From Alcanivorax jadensis T9 (lineage in GTDB: Bacteria > Pseudomonadota > Gammaproteobacteria > Pseudomonadales > Alcanivoracaceae), in the NCBI RefSeq assembly GCF_000756655.1, contig NZ_ARXU01000003.1, positions 310,001-374,000 on the forward strand: a stretch of DNA of 64,000 nt, written 5' to 3'. Under the pieces are notes generated by a model, which saw only the letters and a program-made list of their open reading frames with translations, did not search any database and was not told the DNA's origin. Position numbers and translations under genes: made by a program. Positions 25,862 through 35,960 of this stretch are shown here, one piece after another (positions within the stretch are counted from its first letter, which is position 1; each line of letters opens with the position of its first letter).

Positions 25862-27250
25862 TTAGTACTTGTAGTGCTCTGGCTTGTACGGGCCGTTCAC
25901 GTCCACGCCGATGTAGTCTGCCTGCTCTTTGGTGAGCTTGGTGATCACGCCACCGAAGCCCTGCACCATGTAGCGGGCCACTTCTTCGTCCAGGTGCTTG
26001 GGCAGCACTTCCACCTTGAGCATTTTTTCTTTCACGGTGTCAGAGTGCTTGGCGTAGCCCTGGTCGAACAGATACATCTGCGCCAGTACCTGGTTGGCGA
26101 AGGAGCCATCCATGATGCGGCTGGGGTGGCCGGTGGCGTTGCCCAGGTTTACCAGGCGACCCTCGGAGAGTAGCAGCAGGAAGTCGCCCTCGGCCTTGTT
26201 GCGCCATACCTTGTGCACCTGCGGTTTGACCTCTTCCCATTCCCAGGTCTTGCGCATGAAGGCGGTGTCCACTTCGTTGTCGAAGTGGCCGATGTTGGAA
26301 ACCACAGCGCCTTTCTTCAATGCCTTGAGCATGTTGGCGTCACAGACATTGAAGTTGCCGGTGGTGGTGACCAGAAGGTCGGTGGTGCCCAGCAGCTCCT
26401 TGTTGATGGACGCCTCGGTGCCGTCGTTGACTCCGTCCTTGAACTGGCTGACCACTTCGTAGCCGTCCATGCAGGCCTGCATCGCACAGATCGGATCCGC
26501 TTCGGTGACCTTGACGATCATGCCTTCCTGGCGCAGGGACTGGGCAGAGCCCTTGCCCACGTCACCATAGCCGATAACCAGCGCTTTCTTGCCGGACAGC
26601 AGGTGATCGGTGCCGCGCTTGATGGCGTCATTGAGAGAATGGCGGCAACCGTACTTGTTGTCGTTCTTGCTCTTGGTGACGGAGTCATTCACGTTCACCG
26701 CCGGCACTTTCAGAGTGCCCTTGTTCAGCATCTCGTAAAGACGGTGCACGCCAGTGGTGGTTTCTTCGGTGATGCCGTGGATGTTGTCCAGCATCTGCGG
26801 GTAGGTCTCGTGGATGTAGCCGGTCAGATCGCCGCCGTCATCCAGGATCATGTTGGCGTCCCACAGCTCACCATTGCCGTCGCGACAGGTTTGCTCGATG
26901 CACCACATGTACTCTTCTTCGGTTTCCCCTTTCCAGGCGAATACCGGTACGCCGGCGGCAGCGATGGCGGCAGCGGCATGGTCCTGGGTGGAGAAGATGT
27001 TGCAGCTTGACCAGCGCACTTCCGCGCCCAAGGCGACCAGGGTTTCGATCAGTACTGCAGTCTGAATGGTCATGTGGATACAGCCGATGATCTTGGCGCC
27101 TTTCAGCGGCTGTTCGGCCCGGTACTTTTCACGGATGGTGACCAGTGCCGGCATTTCGGTTTCGGCAATATGAATCTCGGAGCGACCGTAGGCGGCCTGG
27201 GAAATATCTGCCACTTTAAAGTCGGTGAAAGTGTTCGCTTTTGCGTTCAT
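25862..27250 (-). CDS. ahcY: Adenosylhomocysteinase (S-adenosylhomocysteine hydrolase)
   Basis: A 462-residue NAD-dependent enzyme splitting S-adenosylhomocysteine to adenosine and homocysteine, which relieves product inhibition of methyltransferases. The NAD-binding [10 protein letters not shown], the substrate-site segments [15 protein letters not shown] and [15 protein letters not shown], and the C-terminal YKPEHYKY (lysine and tyrosine used in cofactor closure) are present. It starts at MNAKAN (27250), with GGAG 6 bp upstream; that GGAG is partly within a hairpin. An SAH riboswitch lies in the leader. It sits between metK and metF. Confidence 0.96.
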   Translation of the reverse strand: MNAKANTFTDFKVADISQAAYGRSEIHIAETEMPALVTIREKYRAEQPLKGAKIIGCIHMTIQTAVLIETLVALGAEVRWSSCNIFSTQDHAAAAIAAAGVPVFAWKGETEEEYMWCIEQTCRDGNGELWDANMILDDGGDLTGYIHETYPQMLDNIHGITEETTTGVHRLYEMLNKGTLKVPAVNVNDSVTKSKNDNKYGCRHSLNDAIKRGTDHLLSGKKALVIGYGDVGKGSAQSLRQEGMIVKVTEADPICAMQACMDGYEVVSQFKDGVNDGTEASINKELLGTTDLLVTTTGNFNVCDANMLKALKKGAVVSNIGHFDNEVDTAFMRKTWEWEEVKPQVHKVWRNKAEGDFLLLLSEGRLVNLGNATGHPSRIMDGSFANQVLAQMYLFDQGYAKHSDTVKEKMLKVEVLPKHLDEEVARYMVQGFGGVITKLTKEQADYIGVDVNGPYKPEHYKY

Positions 27251-27256
27251 GGTGTT

Positions 27257-27279
27257 CTCCATTCGTTTTTGACGAATGG
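27257..27279 (-). promoter_or_regulatory. RBS-overlapping hairpin of ahcY
   Basis: On the minus strand CCATTCG pairs with CGAATGG around a 7-base loop, and the GG of the second arm belongs to the GGAG ribosome-binding site. Its first arm touches the 3' strand of the riboswitch P1 stem. This suggests the expression platform acts on translation initiation. Confidence 0.65.
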
Positions 27280-27347
27280 GCGCCGTTGCTCTTTCTGTGT
27301 CCGCCCTGCGAGCCTCGCGGTCATGCCGCTGCAGCGCCCCTCACTGG
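27277..27347 (-). ncRNA. SAH riboswitch in the ahcY leader
   Basis: Read on the minus strand, GTGAGGGGCGCTGCAGCGG at 27346-27328 is followed by GCGAGGCTCGCAGGGCGG and, after an A-rich joint, CAACGGCGCCC ending at 27278. These are the conserved blocks of the S-adenosylhomocysteine riboswitch, with GGGCGC and GCGCCC closing P1. The class is found upstream of ahcY in proteobacteria and turns expression on when SAH builds up. It ends about 27 bases before the ahcY start. Confidence 0.9.
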
Positions 27348-27409
27348 GCAGACGTTATCGGGATGTTGTCGGCGCCGTCGCAAAGACGCCGCCGGCAGTG
27401 ATGTCGTTA

Positions 27410-28558
27410 TTAAAGCGCCTTGGCCAGGTCTGCCGCCTTGTCGGTTTTCTCCCAGCTGAAGCCTTCGCGGCCGAAGTGGCCGTAGCTGGCAGTGGGCCGG
27501 TAGATCGGCTTGCGCAGGTCGAGCATTTCGATAATGCCGCGCGGGCGCAGGTCGAAGTGCTCGCGGACCAGGTCGACGATGGCGTTGTCGCTGATCTTGC
27601 CGGTGCCGAAGGTGTTAACGGAAATAGAGGTGGGCTCGGCCACGCCAATGGCATAGCTCACCTGGATTTCGCACTTGCTGGCCAGGCCGGCGGCGACGAT
27701 GTTCTTGGCCACATAGCGACCGGCGTAGGCCGCGCTGCGGTCTACCTTGGACGGGTCCTTGCCGGAGAAAGCGCCACCACCGTGACGGGCCATGCCGCCA
27801 TAGGTATCCACGATGATCTTGCGACCGGTCAGGCCACAGTCACCCATGGGGCCGCCGATCACGAAAATCCCGGTGGGGTTCACGTGGTACAGGGTGTCCT
27901 TGTGCAGCCACTCTTCGGGCAGTACCGGCTTGATGATTTCTTCCATCACCGCTTCGCGCAGGTCCGCCAGCTTGATTTCCGGAGCGTGCTGGGTGGACAG
28001 CACCACCGCGTCCACGGCCACCGGCTTGCCGTTGTCGTAGCGCAGGGTGACCTGGCTTTTCGCATCCGGGCGTAGCCACGGCAGGGTGCCGTTCTTGCGC
28101 AGTTCCGCCTGTCGCTCCACCAGACGGTGGGAGTAATAAATCGGCGCCGGCATCAGGGTGTTGGTTTCGTCGGTGGCAAAACCGAACATCAGGCCTTGGT
28201 CGCCTGCGCCCATTTCCTTGTCTTCGGCCTCGTCGACACCGATCGCGATATCCGCGGACTGTTTGCCGATGCCGTTGAGTACCGCACAGCTGGCACCGTC
28301 GAAACCCTTGTCGGAGCTGTCATAGCCGATATCCAGAATGACCTGGCGAACGATGTCCTCCAGTTCCACATAGGTGCTGGTGCGGACTTCGCCGGCGACG
28401 ATGGCCATACCGGTTTTCACCATGGTTTCCACCGCCACCCGTGCATGGGGGTCATCCTTGATGATGGCATCCAGAACGGCGTCCGAGATCTGATCGGCCA
28501 TTTTATCCGGGTGGCCTTCGGATACAGATTCGGAGGTAAAGATGGAATATTCACTCAT
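27410..28558 (-). CDS. metK: S-adenosylmethionine synthetase
   Basis: A 382-residue enzyme making S-adenosylmethionine from methionine and ATP. It opens with [16 protein letters not shown] (the ATP-binding His and metal site), and carries [26 protein letters not shown] and the P-loop-like [16 protein letters not shown]. Length is normal. The start MSEYS at 28558 is chosen over 28582 because it opens the conserved sequence, with GGGAGC upstream. It is the first gene of the metK-ahcY-metF set. Confidence 0.96.
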   Translation of the reverse strand: MSEYSIFTSESVSEGHPDKMADQISDAVLDAIIKDDPHARVAVETMVKTGMAIVAGEVRTSTYVELEDIVRQVILDIGYDSSDKGFDGASCAVLNGIGKQSADIAIGVDEAEDKEMGAGDQGLMFGFATDETNTLMPAPIYYSHRLVERQAELRKNGTLPWLRPDAKSQVTLRYDNGKPVAVDAVVLSTQHAPEIKLADLREAVMEEIIKPVLPEEWLHKDTLYHVNPTGIFVIGGPMGDCGLTGRKIIVDTYGGMARHGGGAFSGKDPSKVDRSAAYAGRYVAKNIVAAGLASKCEIQVSYAIGVAEPTSISVNTFGTGKISDNAIVDLVREHFDLRPRGIIEMLDLRKPIYRPTASYGHFGREGFSWEKTDKAADLAKAL

Positions 28559-28621
28559 TACTGGAGTGCTCCCGTTATTCAAGTGTGCGTTACGTTGCCT
28601 TCAACAGGCGCCAAAAACATT

Positions 28622-28786
28622 AGCTGAAAGTTTAAAGTTCAAAGTTGAAAAGCGCGGGTGGGGTGTTTTGTATTCGTAAAGGCCGTGCCCGCGTTTTCAT
28701 CTGAAGGTTGCAGCGCGTGGCCCAAAGCTTTCGAGCCAGCACGGTGACATTTTCGTGTTTCAACTTTGAACTTTAAACTTTCAACT
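28622..28786. repeat. Heptad-repeat inverted element C
   Basis: The left arm 28622-28649 is four heptads (AGCTGAA, AGTTTAA and two relatives). The right arm 28759-28786 is the reverse complement with 27 of 28 bases matching. The roughly 110-bp interior contains GC-rich imperfect stems but no gene. The right arm overlaps the TGA of the ArsR-methyltransferase gene (28781-28783, minus strand). The left arm is about 65 bp upstream of metK. Confidence 0.85.
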
Positions 28787-29761
28787 CTTCCTGAAGGTGC
28801 GTACCTGCACCTGAAAACCATTGCGCAGGGCCAGAAACTGGCTTTCCTGCAACTCCAGACCGGCGCGGCCGGCCCAGTCCACCAGATCGGCTTCTTCGAA
28901 GCCAAGCCAGAAATCACCACAGGCCTCGTGAGCCCAGTGCTGGTCGTGCCGACACAGGTCGGTGATCAGCAGGGTGCCGCCTTCATTCAACTGCCGGGCC
29001 GCCGCACCAATGGCGCTGGCGGGGGCCGGCAGGTGATGCAGCACCATGTTCAGTACCACCGCATCCACCGTGGGCAGGGTGGGGGCGCTGGCGGGCCATT
29101 CACCCAGTATCAGTTGCACATTTTTCCGTTTGGCGACAGTCAGGCTCTGGCGGGCCCGTTCCAGCATGGCCTCGGCATTGTCCAGGCCCAGCACGGTATC
29201 GAAGTGTGTCGACAACTCGAGCAAAAACTGGCCATCCCCGGGGCCGATTTCCAGGGCACGCTTGCCATCTGGGCCCTCCGGGCAGGCCCGGGTGAGAAGC
29301 TCCAGGGCCTGCTCTGCGTACTGGCCGTAGTCGGCAATCAGTTCCTGCTGGTCGTCCAGTTCCGCATGGCGGGCAAAAAAGGCCCGGCTTTGCGCCGCCC
29401 GCTGGTTTTGTACCTGCTCCAGTCGCTCGGCAACACCGGCATCCAGGTGCCCATCATCCAGCTCATCCAGCAAGGCTCCGTGAAGCGCGCCCTCTACGCT
29501 GTCCGCCTGAGGCAGGCGGCGGCGGTAGAAGATCGAGTTGCCTTCCCGCCGCTTCTCCACCAGGCCGCCCTGGGCCAGCACCTTCAGGTGGTGGCTCATG
29601 CCGGACTGTTTCATGGCCATGATGTCGCACAGCTCCAGCACCCCGAAGCTGTTCTGGCCCAGCACCTGCAGCACCTGCAGACGTAACGGGTCGCCAGCGG
29701 CCTTGAGGAAGCCCGCCAGATGATCAGTGATCTCCGGTGCGTCGGGTGCTTGTGCATTCAT
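28781..29761 (-). CDS. ArsR-type regulator fused to a SAM-dependent methyltransferase domain
   Basis: A 326-residue two-domain protein. Residues about 10-85 form an ArsR winged helix (LAGFLKAAGDPLRLQVLQVL, KQSGMSHHLKVL, RREGNSIFYRR). Residues about 160-320 form a class I methyltransferase with motif I LEIGPGDGQ at 170-178 and LNMVLHHLP later. Similar fusions sit next to metK and tkt in pseudomonads. SahR, an ArsR-family regulator of SAM-cycle genes that senses SAH, is a close conceptual match, so the methyltransferase domain may serve as an SAH/SAM sensor. That role is inference. It is divergent from tkt. Confidence 0.8.
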   Translation of the reverse strand: MNAQAPDAPEITDHLAGFLKAAGDPLRLQVLQVLGQNSFGVLELCDIMAMKQSGMSHHLKVLAQGGLVEKRREGNSIFYRRRLPQADSVEGALHGALLDELDDGHLDAGVAERLEQVQNQRAAQSRAFFARHAELDDQQELIADYGQYAEQALELLTRACPEGPDGKRALEIGPGDGQFLLELSTHFDTVLGLDNAEAMLERARQSLTVAKRKNVQLILGEWPASAPTLPTVDAVVLNMVLHHLPAPASAIGAAARQLNEGGTLLITDLCRHDQHWAHEACGDFWLGFEEADLVDWAGRAGLELQESQFLALRNGFQVQVRTFRKS

Positions 29762-29790
29762 AGAGAGGGAGTCTAGCGTAACGGGAGTCT

Positions 29791-29816
29791 AAATCAAAAT
29801 AAATTGATATAGATTT
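29791..29816. promoter_or_regulatory. Palindrome in the arsR-tkt divergent region
   Basis: ATCAA (29793-29797) and TTGAT (29804-29808) are inverted around 6 bases, nested in a wider AAATC/GATTT pair (29791-29795, 29812-29816). The AT-rich site lies 30 bp upstream of the ArsR-methyltransferase start and is typical in form of ArsR-family operators. It may mediate autoregulation and control of tkt. Confidence 0.5.
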
Positions 29817-29919
29817 TTGCGGGCGCCGCCAGTGCCCCAGGCGGGCGATGAGCAGCGGGGGAGCGATATGTCGCCGATGCCGTCATGGCCGCCTTTCAGT
29901 GGTTTGCGGGCTGCCTTCC

Positions 29920-29947
29920 GGCTTGCAGCTTGCGGCTTGTAGCTATT
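29920..29947. repeat. Four-heptad array upstream of tkt
   Basis: Four 7-base units of the GGCTTGC/AGCTTGC type, the last reading AGCTATT, in the tkt leader. No facing arm was found. Same period and ARYT core as the other heptad arrays of the window, but in a promoter region rather than at a stop codon. Confidence 0.55.
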
Positions 29948-30004
29948 ACCCCCATGAGGGACAATAGCGCCCCTTTTCAGCCACCAGCCAGTTTGGAGCC
30001 CTGC

Positions 30005-32005
30005 ATGTCCAGTGCCCCCGCCCGCCGTGAACTCGCCAACGCTATCCGTGCCCTGAGCATGGATGCGGTACAGAAAGCCAATTCCGGGCACCCCGGTGCG
30101 CCCATGGGAATGGCCGATATCGCCGAGGTACTCTGGCGCGGCTTCCTCAAGCACAATCCGCAGGACCCCGCTTGGCCAGACCGGGATCGCTTCGTGCTGT
30201 CCAATGGTCACGGTTCCATGCTGCTTTACAGCCTGCTGCACCTGAGTGGCTACGGTGTCAGCCTGGACGACATCAAGAATTTCCGTCAGCTGGGCAGCCC
30301 CACCGCCGGGCACCCGGAATATGGCGACGCCCCGGGCATCGAAACCACCACGGGTCCGCTGGGCCAGGGTATTGCCAATGCGGTGGGCATGGCGTTGGCG
30401 GAAAAGATGCTGGCGGGCCAGTTCAACCGTGAAGGGCACGCCATCGTCGATCACTACACCTACTGCTTCCTGGGTGATGGCTGCATGATGGAGGGCATCT
30501 CCCACGAAGCCTGTTCCCTGGCCGGCACCCTGGGCCTGGGCAAATTGGTGGCCTTCTACGACGACAACGGCATTTCCATTGATGGTGAGGTGGAAGGCTG
30601 GTTCACCGATGACACCGTGGAACGTTTTCGTGCCTACGGCTGGCAAGTGATTCCCAATGTGGATGGCCACAACGCCGAAGAGGTGCAGGTGGCCATCGAG
30701 AATGCCCGCGCCAATACCGATCAGCCCACCCTGATCTGTTGCAAGACCGTTATCGGTTTCGGCAGCCCCAACAAGCAGGGCAAGGAAGAATCCCACGGTG
30801 CCGCCCTGGGTGAAGATGAAATTGCCCTGACCCGCGACTCCCTGGGCTGGAAGCACGGTCCCTTCGAGATCCCTGCTGACATCAAGCAGGCCTGGGATGG
30901 TAGCGAAAAAGGTGCCGCTGCCCAGAGTGACTGGCAGCAGCGGTTCGACGCCTATAAAGCCGCCTACCCGGAGCTGGCGGCGGATTTCCTGCGCCGTCAG
31001 GCCGGTGAGCTGCCGGCCAGCTTCCTGGAGCAGGCGGATGCCTATATCCGCGAATGTCAGGAGAAAGGTGACAAGGTCGCGACTCGCAAGGCCAGCCAGA
31101 ACACCCTGGATGCCTTCGGCCCGTTGCTGCCGGAACTGGCCGGTGGTTCCGCCGATCTGGCCGGCTCCAACAACACCATCTGGAAAGGCTGCAAGTCGGT
31201 CACCGCCGATGATGCCAGCGGCAACTACATCCATTACGGGGTGCGTGAATTCGCCATGACGGCAATCCAGAATGGTCTGTGTCTGCATGGCGGCTTGCGT
31301 CCCTATGGCGGCACCTTCCTGGTGTTCATGGAATACGCCCGTAACGCGGTGCGCATGGCGGCGCTGATGCACCAGCCCAACATTCTGGTCTACACCCACG
31401 ATTCCATCGGTCTGGGTGAAGACGGGCCGACCCACCAGCCCATCGAGCAAATGGCCAACCTGCGCCTGACGCCGAACATGCGCACCTGGCGTCCCTGTGA
31501 CACGGTGGAATCTGCCGTGGCCTGGAAGAAAGCCATCGTCCGTCAGGACGGTCCCTCCGCCCTGATCTTCTCCCGCCAGGGTCTGCCCTGCATGGAGCGT
31601 GGCGAGGCGCAGCTGGTTGATGCCGAGAAAGGTGGCTACACCCTGCTGCAGACCGGTGACGGCACCCCGGACGCCATCATTATCGCCACCGGCTCCGAAG
31701 TGGAACTGGCGGTGAATGCGGCCAAGGCACTCACCGGCAAGAATGTGCGTGTGGTGTCCATGCCCTGCGTGGAAGAGTTCCTGGCCCAGGATCGCGATTA
31801 TCAGGAAAGCGTGCTGCCTTCCGACGTGCGTGCCCGGGTCGCAGTGGAAGCGGCCATCGCCGATTACTGGTACCGCTTTGTGGGCCTGGACGGCAAGATC
31901 GTGGGCATGAACAGTTTCGGCGCCTCCGCCCCGGCTGGCGACCTGTTCAAGCACTTCAATATCACTGCCGAGGCAGTGCAGCAGGCCGTGGAGAGCCTGC
32001 TCTAA
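30005..32005 (+). CDS. tkt: Transketolase
   Basis: A 666-residue thiamine diphosphate enzyme moving two-carbon units between sugar phosphates in the pentose phosphate pathway. The catalytic His is in [13 protein letters not shown] (about 26-38), the ThDP/Mg motif is [13 protein letters not shown], and the C-terminal half has [11 protein letters not shown] and the [18 protein letters not shown] segment. The ATG at 30005 has GGAG 8 bp upstream; the frame extends further upstream but into the heptad array. The next gene, epd, starts immediately after the stop codon, pointing to one transcript. Confidence 0.96.
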   Translation: MSSAPARRELANAIRALSMDAVQKANSGHPGAPMGMADIAEVLWRGFLKHNPQDPAWPDRDRFVLSNGHGSMLLYSLLHLSGYGVSLDDIKNFRQLGSPTAGHPEYGDAPGIETTTGPLGQGIANAVGMALAEKMLAGQFNREGHAIVDHYTYCFLGDGCMMEGISHEACSLAGTLGLGKLVAFYDDNGISIDGEVEGWFTDDTVERFRAYGWQVIPNVDGHNAEEVQVAIENARANTDQPTLICCKTVIGFGSPNKQGKEESHGAALGEDEIALTRDSLGWKHGPFEIPADIKQAWDGSEKGAAAQSDWQQRFDAYKAAYPELAADFLRRQAGELPASFLEQADAYIRECQEKGDKVATRKASQNTLDAFGPLLPELAGGSADLAGSNNTIWKGCKSVTADDASGNYIHYGVREFAMTAIQNGLCLHGGLRPYGGTFLVFMEYARNAVRMAALMHQPNILVYTHDSIGLGEDGPTHQPIEQMANLRLTPNMRTWRPCDTVESAVAWKKAIVRQDGPSALIFSRQGLPCMERGEAQLVDAEKGGYTLLQTGDGTPDAIIIATGSEVELAVNAAKALTGKNVRVVSMPCVEEFLAQDRDYQESVLPSDVRARVAVEAAIADYWYRFVGLDGKIVGMNSFGASAPAGDLFKHFNITAEAVQQAVESLL

Positions 32006-33022
32006 GTGAAAGTCGCGATTAACGGCTACGGCCGTATCGGGCGTTCCTTTGTCCGTGCCCTTGCCGAGCGCGAAGGCGCCGGCTGGCAGGCACCGTTTAC
32101 GCTGGCGGCGATCAATGACAAGGGTCGCCCGGAAGACCTGCTTTACCTGACCCGCTATGACACCACCCATGGTCGTCTGGCGGAGCCGGCGGAGCTGATT
32201 GAAGGCATGCTGCGTATCGGTAACCAGGCTCCCCGGCTGCTGGAACAGCCGAAGCCGGAACAGTTGCCCTGGGGTGAGATGGGCGTGGATCTGGTGTTGG
32301 AATGCTCCGGCCATTTCCGCAGCCATGCCGGTGCCTCGCGGCACCTGACTGCTGGTGCCAAACGGGTCATCATTGGTGCGGTGCCGTTTGATCTGGCCGA
32401 TCAGATCGTGGTGTATGGCGTGAACCACAGGGACGTCCGCGACGATAGCAAGGTGTTGTCGGCGGCCTCCTGTACCACTCACTGTATCGCACCGCTACTG
32501 ACCCGGCTGGATCAGGCCTATGGCATCCGCCAGGTACTGATGAAGGAGATCCACTCCTACACCTCGGACCAGACCCTGCTGGACCATGTCCATCGGGATC
32601 CGCGCCGGGGCCGGGCCGGGGCACAGAATATCGTGCCCACCACCAGTAGTGCCATAGGGGCAGTACAGCAGGTGTTACCGCAACTGGCGGGCAAGATAAG
32701 CGGTCATTCCATCCGTGTGCCCACCTTGAATGTGGCCATGGTGGAGCTGACCCTGCTGCTGGAAGAGACCCCTGACGGGGACAGTCTGAACCAGTGGCTG
32801 CAGCAGCAATCGAAAGAAGCCAGCGCGCTGATTGGTTACAATGACGCACCGCTGGTGAGCGTGGATTTCAACCATCGGCCGGAATCTGCCATCGTCGATG
32901 GCACCCAGACCCGGGTGCAGGGCGAGATGGTGCAGGTGGTGGCCTGGTACGACAACGAATGGGGCTATGCGAACCGACTGCTCGACTGGGTGGCGACGCT
33001 GGCTGAATCACATCAAGCTTGA
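32006..33022 (+). CDS. epd: Erythrose-4-phosphate dehydrogenase (GAPDH family)
   Basis: A 338-residue GAPDH-fold protein. The N-terminus INGYGRIGRSFVRAL binds NAD. The late segment PLVSVDFNH and SAIVDGTQTRVQG match Epd more closely than glycolytic Gap. Epd oxidises erythrose-4-phosphate toward pyridoxal phosphate synthesis. The catalytic Cys motif near residue 155 reads SCTTHC where nearly all GAPDH/Epd proteins have SCTTNC, and the preceding residues are SAA rather than SNA. The catalytic His (HSYTSDQ) is intact. A GTG start abuts the tkt stop. The order tkt-epd-pgk-fba supports the name; a role as Gap cannot be excluded. Confidence 0.85.
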   Translation: MKVAINGYGRIGRSFVRALAEREGAGWQAPFTLAAINDKGRPEDLLYLTRYDTTHGRLAEPAELIEGMLRIGNQAPRLLEQPKPEQLPWGEMGVDLVLECSGHFRSHAGASRHLTAGAKRVIIGAVPFDLADQIVVYGVNHRDVRDDSKVLSAASCTTHCIAPLLTRLDQAYGIRQVLMKEIHSYTSDQTLLDHVHRDPRRGRAGAQNIVPTTSSAIGAVQQVLPQLAGKISGHSIRVPTLNVAMVELTLLLEETPDGDSLNQWLQQQSKEASALIGYNDAPLVSVDFNHRPESAIVDGTQTRVQGEMVQVVAWYDNEWGYANRLLDWVATLAESHQA

Positions 33023-33070
33023 ATGAATGGATGCACCCGAGCGGGTGGCCGTGAATGAGGTAAGTACGAC

Positions 33071-34234
33071 ATGAACTTCAAACGCATGACCGACCTGGAT
33101 CTGGCAGGCAAGCGTGTTCTTATCCGTGAAGACCTGAACGTGCCGGTGAAAGACGGCAAGGTCACCAGCGACGCGCGTATCCGCGCCTCCCTGCCCACCA
33201 TCGAGCACGCACTCAAGGCCGGTGCCAGGGTAATGCTGATGTCCCATCTGGGCCGCCCCACCGAAGGCGAGTATGCCGAGGAATTTTCCCTGCAGCCGGT
33301 GGCCGATCATCTGGGCAAGCTGCTGGATCGCGACGTGCCGCTGGTAAAAGAGTGGCTGGACGGCGTGGATGTGGCAGAAGGCCAGGTGGTGTTGTGCGAG
33401 AACGTGCGCTTTAACAAGGGCGAGAAAAAAGACGACGAGGCACTGTCACAAAAGATGGCAGCCCTGTGTGATATCTATGTCATGGACGCGTTTGGTACCG
33501 CTCACCGGGCCCAGGCGTCTACCCATGGTGTGGGCAAGTTTGCTCCGGTAGCCTGTGCCGGGCCGCTGCTGGCCAATGAGCTGGATGCCCTGGGCAAGGC
33601 GCTGAACGCACCGGAAAAACCGCTGGTGGCGATTGTTGGGGGCTCCAAGGTGTCCACCAAACTGGAAGTGCTGGAATCCCTGTCCGATGTGGTGGACCAG
33701 TTGGTAGTGGGCGGCGGTATAGCCAACACCTTCTTGGCGGCGGCCGGCCACCCGGTAGGCAAATCCCTTTATGAGAAAGACCTGATTCCGGCGGCGCAGA
33801 AAATTGCCGACAAGGTCCATATCCCGATCCCGGTGGATGTGGTTACCGCCAAGGAATTTGCCGAATCCGCTGAAGCGACTGCCAAGAAGGTGGCAGAGGT
33901 GGCCGACGATGACTTGATTCTGGATATTGGCCCGCAGACTGCCCACATCGTCGCGGCGCTGATGAAGGAAGCCAAGACCATTATCTGGAATGGCCCGCTG
34001 GGTGTGTTCGAGTTTGACCAGTTTGGCGAGGGCACCAAGGAAATGGCAGAAGCCATTGCCGACTCTGATGCCTTCTCCATTGCTGGTGGCGGTGACACTC
34101 TGGCAGCGGTGGACAAGTACGGTATTACCGATCGCATCAGCTACATCTCAACCGGTGGCGGTGCCTTTCTGGAATTCGTGGAAGGCAAGGTGTTGCCGGC
34201 GGTAGCCATGCTGGAAGCGCGGGCGAAAGACTGA
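33071..34234 (+). CDS. pgk: Phosphoglycerate kinase
   Basis: A 387-residue monomeric kinase catalysing 1,3-bisphosphoglycerate plus ADP to 3-phosphoglycerate plus ATP. N-terminal substrate-site signatures are [24 protein letters not shown] and [11 protein letters not shown]-terminal nucleotide-site signatures are [23 protein letters not shown] and [13 protein letters not shown]. Length is standard for bacterial enzymes. GAGGTAA lies upstream of the ATG. It is third in the tkt-epd-pgk-fba cluster. Confidence 0.96.
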   Translation: MNFKRMTDLDLAGKRVLIREDLNVPVKDGKVTSDARIRASLPTIEHALKAGARVMLMSHLGRPTEGEYAEEFSLQPVADHLGKLLDRDVPLVKEWLDGVDVAEGQVVLCENVRFNKGEKKDDEALSQKMAALCDIYVMDAFGTAHRAQASTHGVGKFAPVACAGPLLANELDALGKALNAPEKPLVAIVGGSKVSTKLEVLESLSDVVDQLVVGGGIANTFLAAAGHPVGKSLYEKDLIPAAQKIADKVHIPIPVDVVTAKEFAESAEATAKKVAEVADDDLILDIGPQTAHIVAALMKEAKTIIWNGPLGVFEFDQFGEGTKEMAEAIADSDAFSIAGGGDTLAAVDKYGITDRISYISTGGGAFLEFVEGKVLPAVAMLEARAKD

Positions 34235-34318
34235 AGAAAAGGTCGCTGCGGCGGTCTTTGCAATGACTGAACAGGAAACGGGCAGCATCGCTGCCCACGG
34301 AACCGAAGGGGAAACACA

Positions 34319-35383
34319 ATGGCACTCGTAAGCATGCGACAGTTGCTGGATCACGCCGCCGAATATGGCTATGGCGTACCGGCCTTTAACGTCAATAACG
34401 TGGAACAGATGCGCGCCATCATGGAAGCCGCGGACCAGACCAATTCCCCGGTGATTGTGCAGGCCTCCGCCGGCGCCCGGAAATATGCCGGTGCCCCTTT
34501 CCTGCGTCATCTGATTCTGGCGGCCACCGAAGAGTTTCCGCATATCCCGGTGGTGATGCACCAGGATCACGGCACCAGCCCCTCCGTGTGTCAGCGTTCC
34601 ATCCAGCTGGGCTTCTCCTCGGTGATGATGGACGGTTCTCTGGGTGAAGATGGCAAGACGCCGATGGATTACGACTACAACGTGCGCGTGACCCAGGAAG
34701 CGGTGGCCATGGCCCACGCCTGTGGCGTCTCCGTGGAAGGCGAGCTGGGTTGTCTTGGCTCCCTGGAAACCGGCCAGGCCGGTGAAGAAGATGGTATTGG
34801 TGCCGAAGGGACCCTGAGCCACGATCAGATGCTCACCGATCCGGAAGAGGCGGCGGACTTCGTCAAGCAAACCAAGGTGGATGCCCTGGCGATCGCTATC
34901 GGCACCAGCCACGGTGCCTACAAGTTCACCCGTCCGCCCACCGGTGACATTTTGGCCATCGAGCAGATCAAGGCGATCCACAAGCGCATCCCGGATACTC
35001 ACCTGGTAATGCACGGTTCTTCCTCCGTACCGCAGGACTGGCTGGCCATCATCAACGAGTACGGTGGCGAGATCGCGGAGACCTACGGGGTGCCGGTGGA
35101 AGAGATTCAGGAAGGCATCAAACACGGCGTGCGCAAGGTGAACATCGATACCGATCTGCGCCTGGCGTCCACCGGTGCGATTCGTCGTTTCCTGGCCCAT
35201 AACCCGGCCGAATTCGACCCGCGCAAGTACCTGAAAGAATCCATCACCGCCATGCGTGATATCTGTATTGACCGTTACGAGGCCTTTGGCACCGCCGGCA
35301 ATGCGGACAAGATCAAGCCGATCAGCCTGGAAAGCATGTTCATGCGCTACGAAGCCGGCGAGCTGGATCCGCGCGTCAAGTAA
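34319..35383 (+). CDS. fba: Fructose-bisphosphate aldolase, class II
   Basis: A 354-residue zinc aldolase of the CbbA/Fba type (class IIB-like), which cleaves fructose-1,6-bisphosphate to two triose phosphates or runs the reverse in gluconeogenesis. Zn ligands are in [12 protein letters not shown] (about 79-90), in [10 protein letters not shown] and in [10 protein letters not shown]. The [18 protein letters not shown] phosphate-binding segment is conserved. A purine-rich GAAGGGG lies upstream. It ends the cluster and is followed by a strong terminator. Confidence 0.95.
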   Translation: MALVSMRQLLDHAAEYGYGVPAFNVNNVEQMRAIMEAADQTNSPVIVQASAGARKYAGAPFLRHLILAATEEFPHIPVVMHQDHGTSPSVCQRSIQLGFSSVMMDGSLGEDGKTPMDYDYNVRVTQEAVAMAHACGVSVEGELGCLGSLETGQAGEEDGIGAEGTLSHDQMLTDPEEAADFVKQTKVDALAIAIGTSHGAYKFTRPPTGDILAIEQIKAIHKRIPDTHLVMHGSSSVPQDWLAIINEYGGEIAETYGVPVEEIQEGIKHGVRKVNIDTDLRLASTGAIRRFLAHNPAEFDPRKYLKESITAMRDICIDRYEAFGTAGNADKIKPISLESMFMRYEAGELDPRVK

Positions 35384-35411
35384 TCCAGTGCGCCAAAACA
35401 GCACCGGTATC

Positions 35412-35444
35412 ACAACAAGGCCCCGCAATGCGGGGCCTTGTTGT
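35412..35444. terminator. Bidirectional rho-independent terminator
   Basis: A perfect 15-bp stem (ACAACAAGGCCCCGC with GCGGGGCCTTGTTGT) and 3-base loop, between fba (+) and the convergent META-domain gene (-). Confidence 0.9.
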
Positions 35445-35455
35445 ATCTGGCGCGG

Positions 35456-35884
35456 TTATTTCTGACGGGAAGCTTCGATCCTTACCTCGTCAGTGCCGCT
35501 GAGGATCAGTTGCCCGTCCTCGCTGATATCGGCCTGGTTGACTCCTTCCAGGGCATCCAGAAACTGCTGCTCCAGTTTCATCAGCGGCTGTGGGCAGGCC
35601 ATCATGGTGACGCCACCGGTCTTCACCGTGAAACTGTCATCCTCCAGCGTATAGCTGGCCATGTAATTGTTGCAGGCGGCTTTGCCAGCCAGTCGACCGG
35701 GTTCGTGGAAGTTAAGGGTAACCAGCGCGTCGCCCACGTCAGAACCATTGAGGTTATTAACTTGCCAGGCGCTGCCCTGAAGTTGCTCGCTGGTTACCAT
35801 GGCAGTGGTTCCTTGCGGGTGACTACTGCAGGCGGCAAGAGCGATGGCGGCGCCTGCCAGCAAGGATAGCTTTGGTGTTTGCAT
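35456..35884 (-). CDS. META domain lipoprotein (HslJ-like)
   Basis: A 142-residue protein with a lipoprotein signal ending LAAC (Cys19) and a META domain: SAWQVNNLNG near the start, LAGKAACNNYMASY near residue 65, and MMACPQPLMKLEQQFLDAL near residue 95. These three blocks define the HslJ/META family, linked in E. coli to novobiocin resistance and heat shock. It is probably an envelope protein. AAGGAC precedes the ATG. It is converged on by fba across a shared terminator. Confidence 0.82.
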   Translation of the reverse strand: MQTPKLSLLAGAAIALAACSSHPQGTTAMVTSEQLQGSAWQVNNLNGSDVGDALVTLNFHEPGRLAGKAACNNYMASYTLEDDSFTVKTGGVTMMACPQPLMKLEQQFLDALEGVNQADISEDGQLILSGTDEVRIEASRQK

Positions 35885-35960
35885 ATCGGGTCCTTCTCGA
35901 TGACGCGGTATTGGGTCGTCAATTAGTCCCCGACAGGGTGCAATAGTTTCCCTGGCATGG

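Noticed and set aside
29789-32482. 897-codon open frame on the minus strand opposite tkt and epd
   Set aside because: It is antisense to two clearly conserved enzymes. High third-position GC keeps the opposite frame open. The translation is rich in His, Gly and Gln without any domain.
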